Of a stretch of DNA of 64,000 nt, positions 22,663-35,619 are shown one piece after another. The DNA is from Desmodus rotundus (Eukaryota; Chordata; Mammalia; Chiroptera; Phyllostomidae): assembly GCF_022682495.2 (NCBI RefSeq), contig NC_071397.1:16998739-17062738 (forward strand). Reading direction: 5' to 3'. Within the stretch, counting starts at the first letter, position 1. Each line of letters starts with the position of its first letter. The notes under the pieces are model-generated. The model was not told the DNA's origin and ran no database searches. It saw nothing but the letters and a program-made list of their open reading frames with translations. The position numbers and the translations under genes are program-made.

Positions 22663-25234
22663 TTGAGCATTTATCTAGTCAAGTCCCAAACTAGCCATGT
22701 TTTTCATAACTCCACCATAACGACCCTCCCATTTGAAAAAATGGCCAAAGTATGTTAGAAATGACCTAAAAGGGTTGTAACTGAGGTGGTGTATGTTGAC
22801 AAAACCAAAAATAAACCCAATATCCTTAAAAAATTTTAGTGTCCTTACTCTTCAAAAAATAACGCATGCATTATTTCAGTGTATCCCATAAACAGAAATG
22901 TTAATATAGATTTGCCTATCTGAAAAAGGATTTAGCAAAGGACATTTCTCCTTGCAATGAGACAGCTGAAGAGGTGTAATTTAACAGTTTGCAGAGGCCC
23001 GTCACTGTGGTGATTGAGGTGGACATAAGGCGTGGACATCACCAAGGCCCTTAAAAGACACAAACAGGTGGGAGAGTGTGCTGGGGGTGGGCACAGGCTG
23101 CAGAGTACAAAAAGGAAGAGGCCAGCCATCGGAGAGCAGAGACAAGAGGAGGCAGAGAGGGAGACTGCCCGGGGAATGGGAGGAGAGAAGAGGAGAACAG
23201 TGCAAATCTGAAGCTAGGTCACATCTAGACAGGACACAGTAAGAGGTAAAGCCAGAACAAATGCCAGAAGTAAAAGAATGAAAGGCAAATGAGCAGACAG
23301 GGCACAAATAAGGAGAAAGGATGGACTCTCAGGAGAGGGGATGTACATTAAGGGAAGACAGATGATTTCTCTGTGTGACCAGAAGGATAGCGATTACAAA
23401 GGTGAGAATGGCAGGAAAGGGAAGAAAAGGGAATAAGTAAGGAGACAAAATAAGTCATAAGGACACAAGTACTAGTTAAATGCTTAGAAAATTATCAGGT
23501 AGTTAGGCTAAGCTGGGAAGAGAACCACAGCCATACCCAAAAGGGGACCATCAGAAGGGCAGAGGCAGGCAATTTAAAGGACTAGCTACAGAGGTGAAAA
23601 TGCAAAAAAAATAAAATAAAAAAGGAAGAAGAAGAAGGAAAAGGTGAGAAGCAGGAGAGGGAAAACCCAAAGGAGACACTGGCCCAGAAACCTTTTTAAC
23701 TTTCTGTAAAAATCTTCAAGGCCCCAAACTAGGCCAAGATTCTGACTGACATTTCTGAGCTCACCAGCTGCTGTTTCCTTGAGAGTATTCTGACAGTAAG
23801 GCATAGAAATGCAAGCCAACACTGCCGGCTCTGGACCAAATAATAATACTAACACTCCATGCTCTAACCACCGCCATGGGGCTGACACCTCCCACGGAAG
23901 AAGGCACACAGAGGAGGAGGGACCTGCCTGCAGCGTTTCCCCAGGTAAGTCCTGAGCTGCTCCCCCATGCTGCTTTCTCCTCTAATTGTCCTCTGGCCAT
24001 TCCTGCCTAGGCCATCTGTCTTTCTTTCTTTGTGCATTTTTTTTGGGAAGCCCTGCGGGTGATCTGCTTCTGTCATCTGAAGCCAGCACTGCGGTGTCTG
24101 TAGGAGCAGGTGAAGCACCCCACCCTGCATTCTGCACTTCACACAGGTGGGGGAGGACCGCTAGAATCCAGATCCATCAGGCAGAGGAGGCGAGGGGAAA
24201 CAAATGAGAGAGATCACCCCTGCCCGCATTAGCAGCATGTGGGAATGAATTGTGGGCTAGTTAGTATTGACAGTGAACTAGTTTCTGTGTGCTGGGCTTG
24301 AAGCAAAGGCAGAGGGGAAGGGCAGAGATCTTGCATAGTCACCCCAAGTAGGGGCTGCTCAATTACTTAAATAATAGCTAGGGTTTGAGGAGTGCTGGAT
24401 GCAAATTTGACAGCACATGACCTTGAACTTGGGGCTTGCCCTTTCAGTGACTTGGTAAAATATTTTGAATGCATGTTGAATTTTTCTTCAAGGCAACTCA
24501 AAGGCATTCTAATATGCAATTTATCTCAAGTATGCAATCATTGAATGGGAATGTTTTCTTCAGATGACCCCACAGATGTCCCCACTAAGACAATGTGAAA
24601 TGCTACATGTTAAAAAAAAACAAAAACTAAGAGACTAAGTTCCCCATAAATGTATTTCTTTGGAAAACTAGGACAAGAACCAGATTCCCTAACTTGTTCT
24701 CTGTACCTTGAGCAATTCTTAATTCTCACTCAAATTAATAGGTTCACAAAGAGAGAGAGAGAGAGAGATTTCAGAGCTAACGATCTTTATCATTACTCCA
24801 TATTATTATGTTATCATACATTATATTATCAGTATGACCCTCTGCAAATATACCATGGGGCTGTGTGAGTCAGTGGACCCTCTGCTGGGCTATCTTCTCA
24901 AGAAAAACTTACCTTATTTTATATCCACTTTTCACCCAACTTCACTAAAGGTTTACTGGTATAAACTGGAAGCCAAAGGGATGATTCCCAGCAGTGTACA
25001 ACCCCTCAAGCTGAAAACTCTTAGTAACTTCACAGACAGGGTTCCCCTGTCTTTGGAGTGTAGACCTCCTATTGGCATCCTCATTGGCGAAGCCTCCAAA
25101 ACCACATTCTTGAAGCGCCACCTTCTCGGCTTCTCTGTGGCTTTACTCCTCTTCTGCCTCATTATTAGGAAGCTCAGAATGGAGTGGCCAGTTTCCTGCT
25201 CTTGAACTGTTGAGCATCAGAAACACTGAACTAG
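22663..25234. other. Unassigned DNA, purine-biased at 22930-23660
   Basis: No repeat family recognised. Bases 22930-23660 are strongly A+G-rich on the plus strand. A (GA)n run lies at 24750-24768. A 123-codon plus-strand frame at 24834-25205 ends with a hydrophobic stretch and several basic residues but resembles no family; I do not call it a gene. Confidence 0.4.
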
Positions 25235-25235
25235 A

Positions 25236-25405
25236 GCAGTGGTTCTCAAAGTGTAGTCCCCCAGGGAAGCACCTTTAGAATCACCTGGGAACTTGTCAGA
25301 AATGCAAATTCTCAGATCCCACCCCAGGCAAACGGAACCAGAAACTCTGGGGGTAGGACCTGGCAATCTGTGTTTTAGCAAGCCCTCCAGGCGACTCTGA
25401 TACAT
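25236..25405 (+). mobile_element. MER5A-like hAT-Charlie MITE
   Basis: 'cagtggttctcaaagtgtag', 'ccagggaagcacctttagaa', 'tcacctgggaacttgtcaga', 'aatgcaaattctcagatccc', 'aactctgggggtaggacctg' and 'gcaatctgtgttttagcaag' are near-textbook MER5A text. The right terminus is lost. Confidence 0.88.
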
Positions 25406-25889
25406 GGAGTTAGAAAGTTGATTTTTTAAAGTGCTCCTTTCTGAACCCACGGAGCTCAGATCTCTTTACAGGTGTGACTTGGGTCATCTACAGGGCTATA
25501 TAGCTGCTCAAGGAGACCCTTCCACAAACAACAACCTTTCAGCATCTCATGTCCTCAATCTGTTTTTAAAAAAGGAACATTTGAAATATAAGTTACTTGT
25601 TACAATGCTGAGAACAGTGCCTCCACACAGGAAGTGCTAAGAGTGGTGGAGGTGCTGCTGGTGGTGGCGGCGGCTTTATCTGCTTCACCTTACTATGCAA
25701 AAGGTCTTCACTAAAGCAATAGGTGGTATGGGAAGTCAAAAAGGAAGCTGTCAGGGTCCCAGTCCTCATGGAAAGAGACACTACAGGCACTACATGTACA
25801 AGGGATCGAACAGCAAGGGAAGATGTGATGTGTGCCCGTGCGCAGGTAGAAACAACAGGAACTAAGAAGAGAAGGAGCTCCAACTGGGA

Positions 25890-26035
25890 GCAAACTTTGT
25901 GGAGGAAGTGTCATTGGAACTGAGGCTTAAAGAGAGCAATTTTAACTAGTGAAGATGGGAAAAGGGAAAAGAACATTCCAGGTGAAAGCTGAGGACAGGG
26001 AACATTGCAAAGATAAAATATTAGTGGGCAGGTGT
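25890..26035 (-). mobile_element. L2 LINE fragment, minus orientation
   Basis: 'tcattggaactgaggcttaa', 'agaacattccaggtgaaagc' and 'acagggaacattgcaaagat' are the reverse complement of the L2 block just upstream of its 3' end. Confidence 0.6.
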
Positions 26036-26254
26036 GGACAAGAGTACCAGGTCACCTTTCTGAGACTAACATGTCAACTGTTCATGTGTGGAGAGGGACT
26101 ATCCCGTTCCTAACCATTTGTCACCACGATTGCCAACATCCTTCCTTTAATCCAAACAAGTTTTCCCTAGACTGCTGTAAAATGAGTCTTTTCTACTATT
26201 GATGTTATTACCTTGGCATCCATATCTCTCCATCTTGTTTATTATTAGATCAAT

Positions 26255-26440
26255 GTTTTTCAAAGTCCTCAGCTCTCTGGCAACAGAATAAATTGAGAAT
26301 GGTTGCAAAAATGCAGATTCCTGGGACCTGGCCCAGGTGGCTCAATTCGGCATCTCTGAGAGCAAGTCAGAAGAATCTTCACTTTAACAAGCTCCCTTCT
26401 GATTCTAATGTTCACTCAAGCTTGAGAGCAACTCTCCTAG
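26255..26440 (+). mobile_element. MER5A-like hAT fragment
   Basis: 'caatgtttttcaaagtcctc', 'aaaatgcagattcctgggac', 'ctggcccaggtggctcaatt' and 'cttgagagcaactctcct' follow the MER5A layout, more diverged than the copy at 25.2 kb. Confidence 0.65.
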
Positions 26441-26449
26441 AGATGTTTA

Positions 26450-26565
26450 TTCCCCAAATTTGCTGGGCATAGAAATCACCTGGGAGTGCTCATTTAAAAA
26501 TATTGATACCCAGCCGTTCCCATGGAGATTTCAATTCCATGGCTCTGGAGTGGGGTGTAGAGAAC
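26450..26565 (+). mobile_element. MER5-like hAT fragment
   Basis: 'gggcatagaaatcacctggg', 'atattgatacccagccgttc' and 'gagatttcaattccatggct' match the MER5 interior. It lies next to the previous copy in the same orientation. Confidence 0.6.
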
Positions 26566-26589
26566 AAGGGTTTAATTCAGTGCCTTTGT

Positions 26590-26825
26590 GGCATTAAGGA
26601 TCAGGCAAGCCTGGGAAATAGAGAGTATTAGAATGAATGTGTGCTTTGGGTGGCAGAGATGCTTCCAGTCATAGGTCATCCGTATACTAGGTGTGTGATT
26701 TGGGCAAGTTTCTTAACCACTATATGTCTTCAAATTACTTAACCTGCTGGAGATAGTTTTATCCTGTTTAATCAAAGGTACTTCACAGAATTGCTGGAAG
26801 TATAAATAAGTAAACAACTTAGTAT
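26590..26825 (+). mobile_element. MIR-family SINE, plus orientation
   Basis: 'gtgtgtgatttgggcaagtt', 'tcttaaccactatatgtctt' and 'cacagaattgctggaagtat' follow the MIR order with divergence. Confidence 0.65.
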
Positions 26826-27955
26826 AATGGTGGCTCCATCTCCTTGTCCCTCCCTTCCTTGAAGTCCCAGCTCCAGCTCTCCAGCTCTGATGAGTGGCAG
26901 GACAAGGACATCAGTAAACTGCCACCGATACTCCCCTCTTGTGAGCAGGGATGCTCAGAAGATGCTGCAGGGAGAGAAGATGGGCTCTTGGAGCTGGCCT
27001 TGCGTTTGGCTGCCCCTGGGAAGTTAAAATGGGACTCACGCCTACGATTGAATCAACATTCAGAACTGGCCAGTCCTCTAAAATTAGCAAGAAGTTCTGG
27101 CTGCGCCTTAGGAAAAATAAGGTCCTCTCCTGACATGCTACCCCAAGCTTGCCTTAAAAGGAGGGGCCTCTGCTTTATTTCCTACCTCCTCAGCCAGATG
27201 ATGGTATGCCCCAAATAATTTGGCTTGTATCTGGTGAACTCCAGAATAGCCCTGGTTTCATGGACAACCTCCAAGAACACCAGCAGAGATAACAGTGCAT
27301 AAGGTCACAAGTGTTCCGATTTGGGGGTGCATACCTCTGTGCGGACCGTTCCCCCCACAAGCACTAGCAGGGTCCTAACCCAAATAAAAGTGTGCAGTTC
27401 TGATTGCTTTTGAAGAAATTGTAATTGATTATTTTAAACTTTCAAGCCTGACTGTAGGGCAGAAAAGGGACTAGGAGATCTAGAACTATATTAGAAATGC
27501 AGAGAATGAGACACAGGTGATTTTCCTGCAGGAAGTCCTGGTTCCTCTCCTCACCCAGCAAAGTGCTGGCTAACTGAAGTCAGACCTGTCACAGAAGCAA
27601 AGGACTAATGGGCACTAAAGAGACGGGCTGACTATCTCACCATACATGCTTACATCTTTTCATAAAGGCTCCAAGAGTGTGACTGGGCCCTGGATATTCA
27701 AAGCCTTTCATGGTTCTTGTCAGAAATGATACTGATGAACCCTTCCTTAACAAATCCTTTTCAAGTATATTAAAATATAATAATTGTCTTTTTTAATATG
27801 AAAAGATATTTTTATACTATCTAAGCTTTTGCATGTATTTTAGAACTACCCCTTGTCATAAATTCTCATAACATTTTCATGAGAATTACACTTATTAAAG
27901 TAGATCAAATATAAGGACTTCCATGCAGTGAGTAGTTTCAGGTGCTGTATTAATA
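26826..27955. other. Unassigned DNA with one 124-codon open frame
   Basis: A plus-strand frame at 26844-27218 (124 codons, Ser/Leu-rich, no start context of note) overlaps another frame on the same strand at 26951-27133. I recognise no domain. Bases 27220-27410 include 'aacccaaataaaagtgtgca', which might be a decayed LTR polyadenylation region. Confidence 0.35.
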
Positions 27956-27959
27956 TTAA

Positions 27960-28135
27960 ATATATATTAAATAACAGAATAATAGTAACAGAAACTATTT
28001 ATTAGACTTCTAATACTGTGTTTACAGCACCTTAGAGTCATTCTCACTTTATAGAGGAGGAAACTGAGCCTCAAAGAAGTTAAGTAGCTTGCTCAAGGTC
28101 ACAGAGCCAGAACGCACAGATGCCCAATCTCTTCC
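27960..28135 (-). mobile_element. MIR SINE, minus orientation
   Basis: 'agaggaggaaactgagcctc' and 'ttgctcaaggtcacagagcc' are the reverse complement of the MIR core, among the best preserved MIR blocks in the window. Confidence 0.85.
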
Positions 28136-31100
28136 TCCCTACATCTCTGTGCCGCCAGTAACCTTGCAGATGATACTATGGTAGCCTATAATTCTGACTT
28201 CTCCCTGTCTTAAGGCATCCTTGATTTTCTCCTAATCAGAGAGTCTTTCTGAGGACCATTAATGGGCAATCACCATCCTCGCTTCTCTGTGATGTTGTGT
28301 CTGAATCATTTATGTTTAAAACCTGCCCTGCTCAGTGAAAGAAATAGGGAAAAAATGGTTCTGGCTGTCGATGCCTGTGATGGAACCTTTACTGTTATTT
28401 AATGCTTTCAAATGGTACTTACTTCTCAGAAATAAAGGAAAGAGCAGTTTATTAATTAAGGCCTTTGAAAAATTATCTGATTCCAGAGCAGAAAGGGAAA
28501 AATAAATCTTGTTTTCAACAACATGTTGAGTGACATTTTGTGTTGCCACCAGCCTGTTCTCCTAAGAAGCTCATGACCCTCTCCCATATTACTTTATTAA
28601 CCTTCAACCCACCCTGAGGTGGGCAGAAAGGCCACCCAACCACTACAGGAATAAGGGATGGAAAGGTGGTGATTTTGCTGATAGCACAGAGCACACAAGT
28701 GGCCAAGTGACACAGCGTGTCTCCCCATTGTTTCTATTAACGCCACCTGCTAGATTCAGAAGATTTGGGCGGGTCATAAGCTAAATAAATAATCTAGAAA
28801 AAACCTACATCTACTGGCTGTATGAATGGCCTTTGGCCCTGTGCAAAACTCCGAGGAACATGTCTTTATATCTCCATCCTAGACTTTTCTCTTTCATTTA
28901 GGCCCAGTCCCAAAAGTTTTGATTTTTGTTGTAGTTGTTTCTTTATTGTTTTTTCAGCCCACCTCTCAGTCCATTTTCTAATCCGTTCTGTGAATTTCCT
29001 TCCTGGTATCTTAAGTTAGATGATCAGAAAAAGTAGGGGGGACTCAAACATAATCAAGTAATTAGTTATCAAGAGTTTTTTGGTTTTGTTTTTTCCTGAA
29101 AACTTTGAAGCAAACTTTTAAGTAACAGTCTCCGGGATGTCTAGCACTGTCCTGATTCTCTCAGAGCATCTTCTTTCTTTTTCTGTCATTTGTATTGTTA
29201 CATGAATTAATCACCTTCTGGACCTCAGCTGGCTCATGAAAGGCAGGTGTCTGACAGCTGGCTCTTTCTAGTTCTCTGGCCCAGAACACTTGGTGGTCCC
29301 TCTCGTCTATGCAAACCCTCACTTCTGAAACTCGCATGCCCAACCCTTTTGGAGATCTTTATCTGACAAACTGAACCAGTTACAATGACCCTCTACTCAG
29401 CTCTTAAGTTCCCTGGTTCCCTGGAAGGGACAAGACATTCTTATCTTCTCAGAGGTACAGCCACATCTTCACCTGGGCCCTGCTGCTTCTCTCATCATCA
29501 GCCTCTGCTTTTGATCGATCACAGCCCCCAGATGTGGGGGAGGAAAAGCAGCCCTGCATTCTCATTGATTTGAAGATTACACTGGGCAATCTGGAGGAGT
29601 GTGCTTCACAGAAGCTTCTATCTATAGCAATGGGATTGGATTAAATGAGCTATTGGATGATCCCCAAAGTCAGATTTTGACCCGAGTGCTGAGGACATTT
29701 CCCTATTTTCCTAAGAAAAAAGTATGGTTTCTAAGCCATCACCACCACCAGTACCCCAAGTGCACAGCTGTAGAGGAATACAAGTCAGAGTATCAATCCC
29801 ATAGCATTTTCTTCTCGTCTTTCCTTCTCAGTTCTTACAATCTAAGCTCATCGCCATGGGTCGATCAAAGACTGTCCCTCCAAATGGATTAGTTTTTTAA
29901 AGCATTACCATTTACATGTATGTAAACCTATTCGTTTCTATGACCCTCATCTGAAAACCAGATGAAAATGACAGCTACTTCATAGAGTAGTGGATTTAAA
30001 GAGGTTGTCTAAGCAAAGCACCAAAAATGATCCCTCACTCACAGAGTAAGCTTGAAAAAATTTTTCACTCCTCTTCTTATTAATTTTATCACTAGATTTC
30101 GTGAAGCCCTTGTCAGTGCTGTGAGCCTCAAACCTTCTCTGGGGTGCAGCTCATCTGTTGTCAGAGTCCCTGTTTCCTGGTAGAGAATCAGATGCTGTGA
30201 AGCTGAAAACCCTTTCACCCTTTAGCCGGGGTGGCCTGTCCAGACCCCAGGTGGCTCGACAGCTGCCAGTGTCCCTCACCCTGTGGCTCCTGCCTCACAG
30301 CTTGTGGGGCAGGTGATAGGCTATCAGGAGCAGAAGCCGAACAAAAAAATCCTTCCCACAATGAACAATCACGCTTGGAATGCTGCCCCGGCAGCTGCAG
30401 GCTTCAACACGCGTGCACGGCAGACATACAGTAGGAAACCAGGAGGGCCTGGCTGTGTTTCTAAGTGGGATTTGTCCTTGGTGCCTGTGCAGAATATTTC
30501 TCTGTTGGATTCCCTCTTTTTTTTAAATTTTCCCTTCATGGGAATTCAGACATTAAAAAAGAATTATACTGAAATGTACAAAACAGCGGTTATTAAATTA
30601 ATTAATAGTAACAACAAAGAGTATAACTGTACCAAAAGAAGCCAGTGAAACTTGGGTGCTGTTTATCTCTGAATGAACAGCAGGGGAGAAATAGGGTCCC
30701 CAGAAGCACTGCCATTCCTCACCACAGATGTGCTCCAGGATGTTCTGGGGGAAGTGATAGGATGGATGAGCTAAGGTCCCAGTGGTCCTGCCCTCTGAGC
30801 GTTTCCCACTTAGAGGAGGAGAGATGGTACGAGTGGCCCACATCTGAGATGCTGGGCTGCATCTGGACAGTGGAAGAAGCCGGGGCCAAGACTGCTTCCC
30901 GAGGCCACATGCTTCTTTATATCCCCATACGGATTACTTTGCTATGGAATGTAAGGAAGTGTGTGGTTTCGGCAAGTGCCTCTTCGCTGGCCCCATGGTC
31001 CTACCCAGAGGTTTTACCCTCCTCCTCATCAGGGCTTTGTGCCAGCAGGGGTCTCCCTCAGCAATGAAGAGAGAGCCTCCAAACTCTGGCTGGGCTGCTC

Positions 31101-32287
31101 TCCCACCAGCCCTTCTCTTTCTCTAGAGGTTCCAAGAGTTCAGGCTGTTGTCCCTGGCTCCCAGACCTCATGCCATCTTGGCAGTGAGAGGACACATCAT
31201 CTAAAGATTTTTCACAGAATCAGCCCTGGCCCTCCAAGCTCCTTCCTCCAGTCATTTTGCTCCTGAAGTGAGATGTTTCTGCTAACCAAACTGAATTGTA
31301 ATTCTTTTATATTCATCCCTTTCCTTTATCATCATCTGTGACCCTGGCAATTTGTGCATTTCAAAGGGCTTTCGTTGTAGTTAGAAAGGCAGGTGCTGTG
31401 AGCCCAGGAGGCCACAGCCTCGGGCCACATAGTCAGGCTGCCGACCCCACTTCACATCCCAACCCTGTGGCCAAGAAGCACTTAGGAGCGAGGCTGTTAG
31501 GGGGAAAGTTTGAGGTACTAAAATAGCAATTCACTCATCTAAATAGCTAAGCCCTCTCTCCCCTCCTTCCTGATCCCCTGTGTTCCCAGCCCTGACCTAA
31601 AAGGTCTGGACTCACCCCAAAAGGGGGAGGACTTAGGGAGAAAGGCTCTGAGCATGAGGAGAAACTGCAGTCACCCAAGGCTCGGGCCATCTCCTTCCCC
31701 AGCGGTTCAGAATGAGGCAGGAGGCCGACGGGGTCTCCCTCCCTCCTTAAGCCCCAGTTCCAGGACTGCTGCATGCACTCCACAGCTCGGCTCCCCGCGT
31801 CAGTGAGCGTGGGAGGTGAGGGCTGGGGCCGCACTCTGTGTATGCTGTGAGTTCTTAAGCAGAACCACAAAAGGAGACACCATGGGATGTGATGGTGTGT
31901 GCCAAGGCGCACAAAAGGAAGCTATAAAGTAGAACTAAGCAGCAGCAAAATGTGGACATGGGATGAGGAGGAAAAGGAAGGGCAAAGGGAGGATGCACGA
32001 GTATAGGTGGCAGGTGGCAGAAATATGCACCGTGGTTGGAGATGAAGGACACCCTTCCCTCAGAGGGGAAAGCACCCAGAGTACGGTGGGCCGAACCCTT
32101 CAGCAGGCCACAGCAGCACAGGTGACACCACCCTCTACCTCATCCAGACACCAGGCAGCCGTCGAAGGGCCTTTGAGGACATGCTAACCTGTACTCTTCG
32201 GGAAATGTGGGGAAATTAAAGAACGTGGGAGAAGTACTAGAGATGGAGAAGTGATAAGACTGAACAGAGAAACTGATAGCTTTAAAT
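28136..32287. other. Longest unassigned stretch, about 4.1 kb
   Basis: No clear transposon is recognised except a possible eroded MIR at 28590-28710. GC is higher at 30200-31270 and 31550-31860. Open frames of 100-140 codons there (plus 30645-31067, plus 30961-31266, minus 31547-31912) overlap each other and carry no domain I know. The lack of recognisable transposons makes this the best place to test for conserved non-coding sequence or an unrecognised exon. Confidence 0.4.
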
Positions 32288-32500
32288 CAGTGGCTCTTAG
32301 TTGGAGGTGATTTTGCCACCAGGACACATCTGGCTAAGTCTGGGCACATTCCTTGTTGTCACAACTAGGGGGTTCTACTGGCATCTAGTGGGTACAGACC
32401 AGAGATGGCGCCCTACACCCTACAATGCACAGGACAGCTCTCCGCAGCCAAGACTTCCCTGACCCAATATGCCAAAGTTGAGAAAGTTTGCCTCAGAGCA
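32288..32500 (+). mobile_element. hAT-type MER-family DNA transposon
   Basis: It starts with CAGTGGCTCTTAGTTGG, runs through 'ggtgattttgccaccaggac', 'ccttgttgtcacaactaggg', 'tactggcatctagtgggtac' and 'caatgcacaggacagctctc', and ends near 'gttgagaaagtttgcctc'. This order is a common mammalian MER-type hAT MITE. The target duplication is no longer clear. Confidence 0.82.
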
Positions 32501-33519
32501 CCGTGCTTTGTATGAATAAGGTTTCTGACGTTGGCATGTTATGGCACATTCCTTCCGAAGAAAGTTATTGTCCTTTATAAACATTCATGCCTGTAAAATA
32601 GGCAGCTGCCTCAGAAGTGTGCTTCTTTCCACTGACAACACTTTCCCTTTTCTAAATCATACCTTCTCTAAAGATGGGTTTCCCTTCTTTACCCTGGAGG
32701 CTGATTTCATGTTGTCTGCTCAGAAATCGGGGGTGTATCGTGTGGGCGGGGCAGGATGTGAGTAAGGAAGAAGAGAGAGTTGATGAAGAGGAATGTCCTG
32801 AATTGAAGAAATTACACTACAAGAAGCATGACGTTCTGACTGATGAGCTGGACCCACATACTTTTTCCGTCCTGATTTTAGACGGCCTGGCCAAGCTACA
32901 CCCCAGAGCTGACTACCCCTTGTTCCCCAGGGGGAGCTAGAGAGGGAGGACTGGGCGGGGGCGAGGTTAGCCACAGGAAGAGCTAAGACCCCTCTGTCAT
33001 TGGCAGTAGGAGGAGGGCGGAGGTAAGATGCCTGCCTGCTGAGCCAGCAGAATGCATACCGAGAACGAGGGGACTTAGTACACAGAAGAAACTTCCACAT
33101 CACCCTGCACAGACAGACCCTCCGAGAGCCGCACCACAGTTGCTGGGGCCCACTGCGTTCCCACCACCACCATCAATCACAGTGTGCTTTGACCTAGCTG
33201 TCGTCTCTGCGGTGCCTTGTTGGTTCTTTGAGTTCTGCACTGTCTTTTTTACTACAGACAGAGCACTCATCCTGGGGTCCAGCTGGCAGAGGTCCCCTTG
33301 GTTTAGTAAAATAGTTCTGCTTTGCCCGATCAGTGGTTCTAACACTTCAGAGGTAAAATGAGAACACTTGCAGCTGAGGGAAGGGAAATACGTGAAGGAC
33401 AGACTGGAGTTAAGAGTGAAGCCCTTGGCCTCAGAAGCAGTCAGAATCGTCTCAAGAACTCCACGACCCCTGAAAGTGTCCCTTGTGCCCGGCAGAGACT
33501 TAGTGTTGGCCACTAAGAC
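32501..33519. other. Unassigned non-coding DNA
   Basis: No recognised element. A Glu/Lys-rich plus-strand frame at 32674-32940 and 127- and 137-codon minus-strand frames at 32720-33103 and 33100-33513 match nothing known to me. Confidence 0.38.
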
Positions 33520-33690
33520 CTTTTCTCTGTTTTCACTAAGCCTTACAACAAGTAGGCAAGGCAGGTATGGTCCCCCCTGTACAGATGTTGAAATTGAGGT
33601 TTAAAGATGTTGTATAACATCCTAAGAGCAGAAGAGCCAGGAAGCATCAGTGGGATTTGAACCCAGGGAAGCATAACACCAAGGCCACAT
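33520..33690 (-). mobile_element. MIR SINE, minus orientation
   Basis: 'ctgtacagatgttgaaattg' followed by 'aggtttaaagatgttgtata' and 'gtgggatttgaacccaggga' are the reverse complement of the MIR core and B-box side. Confidence 0.78.
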
Positions 33691-33937
33691 GCTTTCTGAT
33701 TCATTACACTTGTCTTCATCAGGGAGAAGAAACAGAAGGGCAGGGAAAGCCTACCCCCAAGAGCAGTTTCCTGGCATCATTCAAACTATCCTTTTATCCT
33801 ACCTCTTTCTCCACCTGCTCAAATACATTGTGAAGGTAGCCAGCCACCCTTCTTGGGAGGGTCTCCTTCTTAATCAGCTCTCTGCCCCTTGATCACACTT
33901 AGAAATAGAAGGAAACCAGTGGGTATCTCTCAAGTCC

Positions 33938-34010
33938 AGTGGTTCTCAAACTTTAGCTGCACCAGAATCACCTGAAGAGCGGGTTACAATAAAAATTTAT
34001 GGCTCCCCCC
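33938..34010 (+). mobile_element. MER5A-like hAT fragment
   Basis: 'ccagtggttctcaaacttta', 'gctgcaccagaatcacctga' mark the MER5 left end; the rest is missing after a run of C. Confidence 0.75.
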
Positions 34011-34059
34011 CCAGATGTTGTGGACTGGGAAATGTTGCTTTTCCTTTGCAAGGTCAACT

Positions 34060-34660
34060 TGTACATTCTTACACACTGGAATCCAGATTCATCCTTTAAA
34101 ATCTACAAGAATCAAAAATTTTCCCACCTTACCCATTTGTCAAACCAAACAACTTCAAGGTCTATCGCTGAGAAAATGACTAAATAAAATACAGTATGTT
34201 CACGTAGTAGAAAACTATAAAACAATAACAATTAATAAACTACAGTTGCCAGTCCTTGTGGGTGAAGCTTTCAAATGTCATTCGAAGTGAAAATACCAAG
34301 TCACAGAAGAATGCCTATGGTATGATCCCATTACATTACAAAACAAAGAATGTATTATTTAGGAATACATACATCAATGGTAAAAATTATTTTAAAAGAC
34401 ATTTAAATTGTATTTTAGAAAGGAACTCAGAATAATAGTTACCTCTGAGGAGAAATTAAAGAGCTAAACTGGGGAAAGCATTCAGGAAGCGCCATGGTAC
34501 CAATAAAGTCCTGTTTCTAAGTAGATGGTTGCTTGCCGGTATTGGTCTATCATCACGCTTCACGACTTACACATGTATCACATACATTCTTCTGCATATG
34601 CATCACATTTAATGAAAAATTGTCCTTTTTAATTTACTTTACAAATTAAAATGTAAGATT
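34060..34660 (+). mobile_element. Old L1 (L1M/L1ME-type) 3' region
   Basis: 'agaaaactataaaacaataa', 'agaatgcctatggtatgatc', 'ccattacattacaaaacaaa' and 'gaataatagttacctctgag' follow the order of an old L1 3' end. It is heavily mutated with no open frame. Confidence 0.6.
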
Positions 34661-35384
34661 ATTTAAGGAACATAAACCAAAATGTTAAATTTATTATGGA
34701 AGATGGGAAGAGAGAGAATTATGAGAGACTCGTTTTCCATATTCTACAACTCTATATCCTTTTAGTTCTTTACAATGTTTCCATTTGAAAAAAAGAATAA
34801 GGATCAAAGAAAGAAAATAAAGCCAAGTCATGCAATTCAAAATAAACATTATGTGTGGTTTTCACAAGTCCTTGGAGAGGACGTTCGGGGCAAGGCAAGC
34901 TACTGTGGTTTGACTCATGTTAATGCTGGTTCTCTCTGTGTTGCAGGCTTGGACCAATGATGCTTGGGCTATACTAAGGAACCTCACACTAGAGGCTGCC
35001 TGCAGATGCCTCCCAATGGAGCTGCCTCCTGCTCTGGCTGGTAAAACGGAACCAAGTCCGTCTTCCTGAGAGGTTTGGTCCCCTTCAACCAGCTACAGCA
35101 GGGCTGGCAATGCCCCGTCCTTGGAGGAACAGAAGAGATCCACCTGTGGCTGACGTTACATGCTAGTGCTTCCCTTAAGAAAGCAACTCTGATTTTATCA
35201 TATACCTTCATGCTCCCAGGAAGGGAGAAAGGAGGAGTCCTGGGTTCACAAGTGAGTGAGATTTTCCTGCTCAACACACAGAGCTTTGTTTTATGGCTTT
35301 ACACCCACAACTACAACCACTCACATGCTCCTGATGTCCACAGTCAGTAAAGATTTTGAGGATGGAATTTTTGCCAGCTCTGGG
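34661..35384. other. Unassigned non-coding DNA
   Basis: The first 180 bases may continue the old L1. The rest shows no recognised feature; frames of 91-97 codons oppose each other at 34984-35350. Confidence 0.4.
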
Positions 35385-35475
35385 CCAGCCATGGTAAGGG
35401 CATGAGATCTCAAAGACAGGACTTCTACTCACAAGGGGCTAACAGTCTAAGTAAAGGAATTAGATGTATGAATAT
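35385..35475 (-). mobile_element. L2 LINE fragment, minus orientation
   Basis: 'tctactcacaaggggctaac' and 'agtctaagtaaaggaattag' resemble the reverse complement of the L2 3' region. Short and weak. Confidence 0.45.
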
Positions 35476-35619
35476 GGCACAATTCAAGGATTTTCAAGTC
35501 TCAGCACAGCTAGTTCCAAGACACAATACCTCTTACACAGCACACCAAATATGCCTGACACACTGTGTACCACCGAGGCCTTATCGATCCTTCAGCCCAA
35601 GAATTCTATTTACTAAGCA

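Noticed and set aside
24834..25205. 123-codon plus-strand frame ending in a possible hydrophobic segment
   Set aside because: No recognisable family, no supporting promoter or splice context; length is within chance for 64 kb.
26844..27218. 124-codon plus-strand frame
   Set aside because: No recognisable domain; a second frame is open on the same strand over part of it.
32674..32940. Glu/Lys-rich frame as a possible exon
   Set aside because: No family resemblance; opposed by a 127-codon minus-strand frame over the same region.
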